Shown here one piece after another: positions 26,201 to 36,000 of a stretch of DNA of 64,000 nucleotides. The translations under genes were made by a program, and so were the position numbers. The number at the start of each line of letters is the position of its first letter. The stretch's first letter is position 1. The DNA lies in assembly GCF_020382885.2 (NCBI RefSeq), contig NC_058499.1, positions 15,113,872 through 15,177,871 of the forward strand. The letters are read 5' to 3'. The notes below the pieces were generated by a model. It saw only the letters and a list, made by a program, of their open reading frames with translations, was not told where the DNA came from and did not search any database. Source of the DNA: Scatophagus argus (lineage: Eukaryota > Chordata > Actinopteri > Scatophagidae).

Positions 26201-29200
26201 GGATGAGCTGCAAACCAACTGCTGTGGCAATCCAACAATTCAAAATATCATGTTTAACGTTGTGCTGAGAGTCCATCCAAGTCCAGTTCCAGTTTTAATA
26301 TGTGTGAGGGCGAAATTTGTCTATTTTATCAGGCTATTTTGAGATTTAATTGTGATTTATATATGTATATATATACATATGTATTTGTGATTTTTTTTTT
26401 TTTTTTTACAACAGCAATCAAACATAATGTTTTGACAATAGTGCTGTGAAATATCACTGCAAACACAACCATCCATAACCACGGCTGCCCAAAGAAGGCC
26501 CACTGACCCAAAAAAATACAAATCCTTTTTTATATAGTTTAATTTTTTGTGAGGTAAAATCCTCTTTAAATGTGTAGGAGCCACAATTATGATTAATTAT
26601 TTTTCGTAAACTGAGCACTTCTTGACACAGCGAGAAATCAGTCAGTTAAGGGCACTCGGGTACCATTTCATTTCACGTTCTAACAAAGCAGTACAACAGG
26701 TGCTCACTTTTGACCCAGGCTCTCCATTAATTTTCCAAAAGTTTGGGCACCCTTGCTAAAGACACTATCTGTGGACCAATTCTTTAGTCCATGCTAATTC
26801 TAAGTAGGTTTTGAATAATGTGTTCACTCTACAATGGTGACAAAAGTGTCCAAAAGTCAAAACAAAAACAAGATTATATCATCCATATTCAACAGCTTAT
26901 TTGTACACTGCACTAAAATGTGGTCAGTTCGGTGGTCTCTGAGTGTATTCATATTTGAGATGTAAAATTTGGATAACCATGATTTCTTTGACGCTTTTGT
27001 GTATTATGCATGTGACAGTCATTCACACAGTAACAGTGAAGTTATAGCAACCCTTGTGGCATATTCAACATTGTTCAAACATTGCTGAAGTGGACCGTCG
27101 TGTTATACCAGTTTGATAAATGTGGAAAAATCGTATTTATCACAACCACAGGCGCTTGTCTGTCAGAAATTAAAACATCTTGACAACTACTACTGGGAGA
27201 CCTGCTGGAAAAAAGAGGTAGTCGCTCCTTAGTGTTTTGGGATGCCATGTCCTACAGGCGTGTATGGGTAAACCTTTAATCTATTCCAATATAGACTCAG
27301 ATTTAAATATCATTTTTGACTGGATATTGTTGATGTTTGTTGTTTGATGTTTACTGTCTTGATAATACAGTGTCTGGGTGAAACAAGCAAGCATACAATT
27401 CAAGATTGAGCTATGCCTGGGCACAACTGTCATTAAATGGCAGGGCACATTGCTCTCCCTGAGACCTGCTTTTGGTAAAGGCAAAGGTGATATTTATGCA
27501 CGCATGATAAACACACCCAGCTGAGCCACTCCACCCGGCACTGGCAAGTTCGGTTAGACCACAAAAATCCCAAACCGGTTGAAACGCCTATCTTGTTTAA
27601 TGACAAATGAAAACTGCAAGGAGTAGCTTAGTTTTAAGAATTTCTCTGTTTTGTTGCTGATACTAGTGTACCTATTACTCTTTATATCAACTGAAAAATA
27701 ATAATATCCTAATACAGTTAACACTGGCCAAGAGAGCACTTATCAAGTCTGAGGGCAAAAGGACAGGGGCTCTCTCTGGGGTCTGTCTGTGCACGTGCAG
27801 GTGTGCGTAAGCAGAAATGGATCTCAGCTGGTGCACCGTGCTTGTGTTAAGCCCCTCCATCTCGTCATCCTGTCACTCAGACTATGTTTAGGTCTAAGTG
27901 GTCATCTCTGCAACGCTGTCTCATAGGCACGTGTCCACGCTGCGATGGTACTAAGCCACTTGGTTTTCTTGTCCTAAATGTGACAAACGTTCAATAGAGA
28001 ATGTGCATACACATTAGAACTGAGACAAGCTGTTCCTAATATCAGACCACGCATTCGAGCCGTGTTGCAGCTGCATGAAAATAGTGCACAGTGAGAGTTT
28101 TCATTCAGCTTTGTTAGTGTCAGCAGGTGTCTATTAACTTAATTTAAAATAATAATAATAATACTTGTAATATGCAACACTCTAATGTATTGAATGACTC
28201 TTGATTAGTTTGTTTTTTTTCATGTGTGTGCAGGCTGGTGTGAAGGGAAAGCTCGGCAGACTACTTGGGATATTTGAGGTAAGGTTTTCAAACTGACTTG
28301 GAAAATTGTAGTGAATTTTGTCTTCCCATAAATTACGTTACAGTACATATATAACACAGTTTAAAAGCCCATATCAGCTTAGCTGGTAACGTACTATCTC
28401 ATGCCTAGGATACCTTTGTAGGGCTGTCGCATGTCTCTGTGCCGGTCTACAGTCAGCCAGAGCATTAAGAGGTTATGTTCATGTGGCGTCCACAAAGACA
28501 CAGTATACTTCATTACTTAACATTGTGTGTATGAAAGCTTTGCACGCGTTGCATTGACACAGGCTCTAGCGATATAAAGTAATATCTTCATCTTCAACTG
28601 TCCTTGCAGCACAATCAGGACAGGAAGCACAGGACATACGTCTATACCCTCATAGTAACGGAGACTCTTGAAGACTGGGAGGACTCTGTCAACATTGGTA
28701 TGCCTCTAGGTTTAAGTCTCACTTTGTCATCACGTTAATGTTAGTTTTGTGTGACATATGCTGCAGGTATTTATCCATACACAAAAAAAGCTTATTGCAA
28801 CAAGTATGTCATGTTCCTTTTTATTTAGTTTGTTGAAACTAAATAAATTTAATGGAGGCTGTGATGCTCATATATTTTGGAAAGCCTTTTGTTCCTTTTA
28901 GTTACTTAACAGCTCTATTTAGTAAGTAATAAGGGCCCTTCAATCTATTGCACAGAGGTAAATTACAGGTGCCTGTTTACATTCAGTGTTTCTCATCAAA
29001 ATGCAACATGTGCATCCTTAAGGTGTGACAAAGGTGTTGAATGTATTTCCTTCATCATAAAACACGTCACTTCTTGTGAATAGTAAAATGTTCAAATGCA
29101 ATGCATGTTGGCTGGCTTCAGTGCCTTCGTTGATTCATCGTGATGCTTATTTACATGTTGCAGCCATCAACTCTCAATCAGTGGAACAGAATAAAACTGA

Positions 29201-31385
29201 CAAAAGGATGTGAATTGTGTCACCCACCTGCTTGTGCTTTGTGTGTCCTGTGCACGAGGCCAGCAAACTGGGGACCCGCAAAAACACTTTTTTAAAGTGC
29301 TATGACTGGTCAAGAAACTCCACAGCGTGCTTCTAAGGGTTTTATGTCAAATTAAAACACAGATGCATTAATCATATTGTTACACAGATCATAATATTTC
29401 TCACAACAATTTTAATGGAATACGGAAATTACTCATACAGAAATTGGACTCTTTTTAATGTCTTTTTGACACTTCGTAGGTCACAGGTCAGAGTAGAGAC
29501 CATAAAGGGAAACCATTCAGAGAGACTGTTGGGGCCGCCAGTCATCACTCTGTAAACTGAGAAACTGGGACACATATTTGTAGATGGAGTCAAAGCACCT
29601 GATCTACACTGTTTACAGTCCTAAAATGTAGCAACCATTTGTCTTATTTTCTTGTCCCATTTTACTGACAGTGCTATTTAAAACAACTGAGGTTGATTAG
29701 GTGATTGGCAGAAAATTAATCTGCAACTGTTAGAAGATTAATTTTCTGCCAATCACCTAATCAACCTCAGTTGATTGCTTATCTTCTGCCCCATCACTTT
29801 AAAATATCTGATGTTTCTTAATGTAGATTACGATTACCCATGTGATCACTGTTTGAAAGTGGTCACGATAATTTACTCCCTCCACCCACAGAAATAGAGT
29901 CCAGCCTGCTCACAAGGGGGAGGAATGTTTGCTGTGCCCAGTTGTTTTCCAGTTATCATCGCTCACCACAGGCCCCTCCTTACTTGTCCTCTCTTACCCT
30001 GAGCAAGGGCTGCGAATGAGCAGAAAGAGCTCTGCACTAGTGGTCTAATTTACCCTCCCTGCTCTGCTGAAAGGCCAGCATTGGTGCACTTCAGGGTGTC
30101 AACACGAAGTCTCACTGATAATCACAGGCCACGCTGAATCCTTAACTGCTGTTTGGAAAAGAATGGGACGAGATGATGATGATGATAAAGTATAAATAAC
30201 TCCCAGCTGACACTTTACTGGACAGATCAATTTGTGGAAGGTGCTTTTTTTTAAGGAAACGGTTGTTGACGTGAAAGCTTCATTAGCACTGACTGAAGTA
30301 GGTCAGGAATGTCCATTTCCCCTCTGACTTTTGTGCTGCAGCTTTTATTCTTGAGCGAGTCATAAAACATTGTGGTTTCAATGATTTAAGGTCATTTCGC
30401 TTAACAAGAATGTCATGGGGCTGCAGTGCGGTCGCAGTTTCATCTTGGTTATTTATCGGTCTCATCAGATAAATTGGCATCTGATGATTACTTACAATTA
30501 AGTGTCAGAGGAGATGGCAACACAAGACTGTTCTTCTGCCAGCTGAGGGTACAAAAGCTCTCCAAAAATAAACAAATGAAATTCTATACTTAGACCCCCA
30601 AAAAGAAGGAAGGGAAACGCAAAGAACACAATACAGAGCAAAACTCCGAAAATAATGGTGTGGAAGGACAACATGCCTGAGGTGCTACGCAAATTGCGTT
30701 TTGAAATAGTTGATACGCTGTGCAAAATATATTTATTGTTTTACCTCATCAACTTCATTGATATTTTTTTAAAAATATATGCTCTTTATGAGTTTGATGC
30801 CAGCAACACCATTCAAACTAGTTGGGACAGGGGCAACAAAAGGCTTGGAAAGCTGTGCACGGCTCATAAAAAACCAAGACTGTTTTTTTTTTCTTTTTGA
30901 ATCAGGATTGTAAAAGGGTTTAACACACATTACCAAGTCAACTGCATACTTAAACAACAAATGACCTAACTGATTTCAGAGCAGACGTCAAGCACCAACT
31001 GAAGGCTGTATAAATGTGTCACAGGATAAGACTGTAAGAAATGCTTTATTTCTGGTTTCAATCTTGTCTAATCTCAGCCTTAACAGGACACTGCTCAATA
31101 ACACTGTGATCATTCTAAGCCATGTGCCCACAGCTTACCCCCGTGAATGTTTTCACAGGGAGGAAGAGGAAGTGGTTCAAAGTTGACGAAGCCATCAGGG
31201 TCCTGCAGAGTCACAAGCCTGTCCATGCAGAGTACCTGCGCAAACTCACAGACACCTGCAACCCCACCTGCAGTCCCACGTGTAGCCCGACCAATGGCAA
31301 CACACCGAGCTCCCAAATGATGGACAACAACACACCACAATACGTTGTTTGCTCCACACAGGGCTCTGACTTAGTCAACAGATAG
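20212..31385 (+). CDS. nudt4: Diphosphoinositol polyphosphate phosphohydrolase 2 (Nudix hydrolase 4)
   Basis: Cytosolic Nudix hydrolase of the DIPP family, which removes the beta-phosphate from inositol pyrophosphates and can cleave diadenosine polyphosphates. Five coding exons are 20212-20310, 25343-25453, 28234-28278, 28610-28697 and 31159-31385, GT-AG and in phase, giving 189 residues. The protein starts MMKFKPNQTRTYDGEGFKRR. The Nudix box (GX5EX7REUXEEXGU) runs from Gly51 to Val73 as PGGGMEPEEEP then AAVREVYEE at the end of exon 2, with AGV opening exon 3. Later motifs are GRLLGIFE, DWEDSVNIGRKRKWFKV and HKPVHAEYL. Initiation could use either of two consecutive ATGs. The C-terminus after LRKLTDTC is longer than in human NUDT4 and carries a NPTCSPTCSPTNG run. 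Close paralogues (nudt3, nudt10, nudt11) share the core, but synteny and the N-terminus favour nudt4. Confidence 0.95.
20319..20335. repeat. (TG)n short microsatellite after nudt4 exon 1
   Basis: About eight TG units begin within ten bases of the donor of nudt4 exon 1. GU-rich tracts at donors can modulate splicing, but nothing more is shown here. Confidence 0.85.
24134..24270 (+). mobile_element. Internal fragment of a teleost LINE/SINE-type repeat
   Basis: Motifs gagtttgcatg, ctgcgtgggttttctcc, cccaaaaacatgca, ttaggttgattgg and ctacattgcccctaggtgtg belong to the common teleost repeat family whose 3' end is seen at 2723-2849. This copy has the upstream part and lacks that 3' tail. It lies in nudt4 intron 1 and abuts another repeat on its right. 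Confidence 0.75.
24271..25095 (+). mobile_element. Degenerate DNA-transposon-like element with a nested repeat
   Basis: The left end (tttgatgttggcaacatg, then caagttggaacagg) and the right end (gcgtccaaagttttctgg, then aattggggttgt) resemble the two ends of an abundant non-autonomous teleost DNA transposon. The middle (about 24420-24620, with gtcaaagatcaaggtcattg and cacctcacaaa) resembles a different dispersed fish repeat, so it appears nested. No open transposase frame remains. The family was not identified. Confidence 0.55.
25196..25240. repeat. 23-bp-period tandem duplication upstream of nudt4 exon 2
   Basis: Two copies of tgaatgagtgaagccacc lie 23 bases apart (25196 and 25219), about 100 bases before the nudt4 exon encoding the Nudix box. 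It looks like a recent small tandem duplication. Confidence 0.85.
26351..26380. repeat. AT-rich palindrome in nudt4 intron 2
   Basis: The stretch atatgtatatatatacatat is its own reverse complement and is followed by a run of about 16 T. It can form a cruciform-like stem but is low-complexity. Confidence 0.7.
29684..29773. repeat. Perfect inverted repeat: 39-bp stem, 12-nt loop, in nudt4 intron 4
   Basis: The left arm at 29684-29722 (begins caactgaggttgattagg) is the exact reverse complement of the right arm at 29735-29773 (ends aatcaacctcagttg). The spacer at 29723-29734 is gcaactgttaga. All 39 positions pair without mismatch or bulge. It sits between nudt4 exons 4 and 5. A transcript would fold into a 90-nt hairpin. 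Confidence 0.95.
30790..30868 (+). mobile_element. Fragment of the DNA-transposon-like repeat also seen at 24.3 kb
   Basis: Contains tttgatgccagcaacacc, caaactagttgggacagg and ggcaacaaaaggcttgg, matching the left end of the element starting near 24271 and in the same orientation. It is a short fragment in nudt4 intron 4, and the rest was not found. Confidence 0.6.
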
Positions 31386-32816
31386 GGTCATCACCAGCAG
31401 CAGACATTCTTCTAAGAGGACGAAAGGATGGACCTATCATCTGAGAAAGACTGAATAGATTAGATTTTTAATGCAGCCTCCTAATATGTACAGAATGGAC
31501 TTTCTTGGAGTTGATTTGACACCGATTTCGAGTGGGCTTGAAAAGTGCCAAAATGTTTTCCTAATATATTTTAAGATTTTATATGGATATTTTTTAACAA
31601 CCATCGCCAGCTGACAGAGCAAATGTGTTCCTGTAAAGCATTCAGCTACTTTTTTTTTCCAGATTTTCTTAGTGTGTTGCTTATGCAATGTAAAGGTCCA
31701 TTTTAGTCCTGCAGAATATTTAACTAGCAGTGCACCAAGTGTTTGGATGGTTTCCTGAAGGCCAGTACTGGGAAATGTTAGCTCTTAGAGGAAGTCGTAT
31801 CCCCCACAGTGACTCAGTGCCAAATAATGCCCTTTACAAGCTGTTTTGAATAGGACTAGCTACATGTGTGCTAATATTTTATTACAAGTAATTTTTTTGT
31901 GAATTGTGATGACACTTTTTGGGAGTAAAACTAAAGTGATTTCCCTGGAGCTCATGTCTTGTGAGCTATTTCACCTGAAGAGAACCGAGGGCAAAGTCTG
32001 CTTTGACACAAGAGTGAACAACATTGTTCCTCCTGTAATTATTGCCTTTAAGGTTTACACAGTATCATCTCAAATCACTAGTAACACTGTAATAAAGGTG
32101 AGGTGAATAGAAACTTAAATAGTCTTTCCTCAAACATCCCTTTATTTGTACATATATTTAAGTTGTCAGGGTCAGCAAATGATGGTATATTGGCGCAGTT
32201 AGATAAATATCAGCTTTTGTGTAGAGGAACAGAGCTGCATTTAAAAATAATTTGCAAATGTGCCAAAAAAAGACTATATTTAACTCTAAGAACACAGATG
32301 GTGTTGTTCAAGAAATTACAATGTGTTTTAGTTTGATTCTTATAAGTGCCTTTGTAAACATAATCGTAAATTGAGTTTTGCTTTGTTTTGTTTTTTCTAG
32401 ACACTGTGCACCTAAAAGCACTGACTGGGAGCAGTACAATCTGTCTTACAGACACCAGCCCCTCAGCCTTTATAGTTGAACAACAGGATGCTGAAGGAAA
32501 CCTAGAATAGTTGTTACCACTGAATGTACATTATGTAGTATGTTTTAACTGAATTTATTATTTATGTTTCATTGGGCAATACCCATGATGTACAGGAAAC
32601 TATGACAGGAAGTCATGTTCAGTGTGTAGGTCAGATAGTCTGTCACCACGCTTGAAAATAAGAGCAAAATTATGTGATAAATTCAGCTTCTGGACTATTA
32701 TTGCCTTGTAAGGAGCATAGAGATCATTGAATCATTGATTGACCATTTTTTTCTATTTGTGCTTGTGTGACTGGAATTCTCTGTTGTGCACCAACATGTT
32801 GTATATAAAACCTCAA

Positions 32817-32827
32817 AATAAAATAAA
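32817..32827 (+). terminator. Polyadenylation signals of nudt4
   Basis: Overlapping AATAAA hexamers (32817-32822 and 32822-32827) lie about 1.4 kb after the nudt4 stop codon. Other A/T-rich hexamers occur earlier in the 3' UTR, so shorter isoforms are possible. Confidence 0.6.
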
Positions 32828-32866
32828 AATGTATATTGATCATCCACATTGCCACATTTTTTTATT

Positions 32867-32877
32867 GGGGGGGGGGG
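32867..32877. repeat. G11 homopolymer between nudt4 and eea1
   Basis: Eleven consecutive G residues lie about 40 bases beyond the nudt4 polyadenylation signals and 190 bases before the eea1 start codon. The gap between the two genes (32828-33067) therefore holds the nudt4 3' cleavage region and the eea1 promoter or 5' UTR together. Confidence 0.9.
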
Positions 32878-33067
32878 TCGATACAGTAGAGCATGACAGC
32901 ACTCTTAATAATCTTGAATGTAGCCAGGCTGTGTGACCATCCTCTCAATGACCCGCCCATTCGCCGCTGCTGCCTGAGCTTGGTCAGGTGTTGGTTATAC
33001 AGCGACGTAAACTTTGACATTTGGAAAACTCATTGGGTTTTGTGACCAGACAAACACGATCGAGGCC

Positions 33068-36000
33068 ATGCTCAGACGGATACTTCAGATGGTGAGCTTT
33101 TGGTGCTACAAAATCAACCGTATCTCTTTAGTGTGGTTAAAACAAGTCGTTTACTCTGGCAGACACAGGCCTATCCTTGTCTGTGTTTTAATGGTAGGGA
33201 TGCACCGTTTATAACACAGAGTGTTGCGGGCGGGCGGAGTTTTGGTCTTAAGCCTACTTGAGATGCTCAGTTGCAAAACATCCGCTGCCCCGTTCGATCG
33301 TAGTGAACATATCAAGCGCACCTTCATTGGGGTTGACTTAGCTAGCCATTGAATGCTAGCTTGGTTCGGTAGATTGATGCTACTGTTGACAGGGGTGTAT
33401 CAAGCCTGTATGTCTATGCAATAAAGTAGCAAAACAAGTAGTTAACATGTACACCTTTCCTTAGCCTAGTCGAGTACGGAATAAGTTAACTAGCTAACGT
33501 TCCTAGTGACTGAATCGTGTTATTTTCATTGTTTCCGTTTCATAGTTAGCTAGCTGGGTCATAGCGGTAGGTTAATTCATCATCCACTTGTCACATACTA
33601 ACGCTGACGTTAGCTATAGATACACTGTTGGAAAATGAAACATGGAAAAATATATGGGTTTTAATAAATTGAGCTTTTGGTAATCTTATCGGTCTCGTGG
33701 ATTGTACTAGCTCGCTCAAAAAAGCTTACAGGTGGGAGTAAACGAGGCTAGCTATTTAGCTAGTTTCTGTGAAGAACTACATTTACCACGGGGAATTGCT
33801 AACATTAGCTGCAGCATTGTGTACACTTTGTGTCCCGGCCTTGTAACCAGGAAAATCCATCTACCAATACAGTGCCTTTCGGTCAGGGACTGTCTGAGTG
33901 GAACCTACCATGGATTTCACTGCAAACGTTTTAAGTGAAATAAAAATATTCCGTGTTACAGATCAGTTTTGTAGTAAACCCCCAGTACAGTCGCTTGTGA
34001 ATGATTTAAACCTTGTAGCATAGATATTATCACAGATTAAAAATGTCCGTTCTGTAATACACATCTGTTCTCCATATGAAGTTTGAGGCATCACGGTCTT
34101 GGTCTAAAAGATTATGGGCACAACTGTAGACCACATTCCCAAAATAATGATTACAATGCGTTTTATTGCTGTATCATGTCACAGCTACTCTTGCTAATTT
34201 TTACTGCACTGGTTGAAATTCCATCCTGTTTTAAAATCAAGGCTCCATGGTGTAGTGGAAGGACAGAAATTACTTTGCCAATGTATTTCAAGAAAGTATA
34301 AATCCCAAAAAATAGTAAATTTCTCATTTATGCATATGACCTCTGTTGAGTGAAACTAGTCCATATTACTGTTTTGGAGGTATTATTTTGACTTTTGGAA
34401 AGTCAATGCAGTGTTGTTTTATGTGTGTAGTTTGTGTACATTGGCTCAAAGGTTGTTTCACGAATCAAATGCTGAGCGTGCTTTGAAAGTGGTGTTTGTC
34501 AGCCCTCCGACAGGCGCTGAGATGCCTCGGTTCAAAGTGCTCAAAGTCCCACTCCTAACACATGCACACCCAGGCAATCACCCAGTTGATTCATGCCGAC
34601 TATCACGATCAAAACAAACCCTTTTTGTGAATGGACTACTAGTGGCACATCCACTTTATGTGTTTGACCTACAGGCCACTGGACTGAGCTGATTTGAAGT
34701 GACTCTGGAGGGAATGTCAGGTCAAGGGTACAAGAAAATTTCCAAGCTAGTGAATATCCCTATCATATGGTCAGTCATAAAAAAATGGAAAAAAGATATG
34801 GCACAGCTGTAAATCTCTCCAGAACAGGCTGTCCTCAAACGCAGCGTGTATGTGAGAAGAATGAGTGAGGCCTGTGGACACACAGATGGGAGACACTGCA
34901 CATACTCATGCCTGGGTGCTTCACCAGTCACAGCTTTGAGTCTGTTGAAAAGACCTCATACTGCATCTGGGTTCGCATATGCCACAAGTCGTGGGAGACT
35001 GAAACAAAGTGAAAGATTGTTCTTTGGTCTGATGAGATCTAAGTGGCCATTATAACTAAACGTTTGTGGTAAGCCAGACACGTTCCCTGCCGTAAAACAT
35101 GTTTGTGGCTGCATCATCCAGTGGGAATGATATTCTGCTGGAGGCACAGAAAAGGTTGGGAAGGTATAATGAAAAATACGGCAAATGACAGAAAAGTCTT
35201 GCAGTTGGTTTTAACAGTTTTAGTGCAAATGAGAGGCCTAATCAGAGTCAGGACCTCAGTCTTCAGTTTGTGTCTTAAAAACAGCTCTTCAATAATGATC
35301 TCAGTGCAACATGGCAACTCTTCTTCGTGAAAATGAAAAGAAGAAGGAGGAAAAATTGACACAGGCGTATTCATATTCTCTGAAGGATCTGTGTTGTCCC
35401 AAAGGTGCCTGTGAACTTTGAAACCTGGAAAAAGTCAAAGACATTTTTCTGGGAATTATGCATCACCTGGGTGAACTGGTGTCACCGCACACTAGGGTGT
35501 TGTTAATTCATGATACAGCGATCTTCATTAAACATGTTTTGAAGAGGAGACTGTTACAACATTCCAGGGTTCATCACTGTCATAAATCACACTTTTAATT
35601 ACGGCAAATTAGTTGCACCCAGCATACTTCTTTTTGAGACGTGAGCCAGGACTCAGACTCAAAGGTGTGGGCTTGTTTTCTGGGAAGTCTCAACTTTCTT
35701 CTCCGTAATAGGTTGTTGTTCACTTGATCCAGCGTTTATCAAGAAATAAACATTGCAAACAATAAAAGTAAAGGGTACAAGCATCAGAGGTGTGAATGTG
35801 TGTAACATTCCAGTATCTCTGGAATGTAGTGCATTAACTTATTGTATATAATTATCTGCATTATGTGTTCTGAATGCTATTATATGTTTAGATTAATCAA
35901 GTCTACTTTCTCCTCATCAGACCCCTGGGAAGGGAGGCTCCCAGAATACAGAGCCAGAGCAGCCCAGCACAGACCTTAACCATGATCAGACATCTGAGGT

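Noticed and set aside
26720..26760. Fragment resembling another DNA-transposon end (aaagtttgggcaccc)
   Set aside because: The motif is familiar from fish repeats, but the flanks do not show a second end or target duplication, so it was not annotated as an element.
34243..34262. tRNA-like A box (tccatggtgtagtgg)
   Set aside because: The first bases resemble a glutamine tRNA, but there is no anticodon arm, B box or acceptor pairing downstream. At most a chance match or a trace of a tRNA-derived SINE head.
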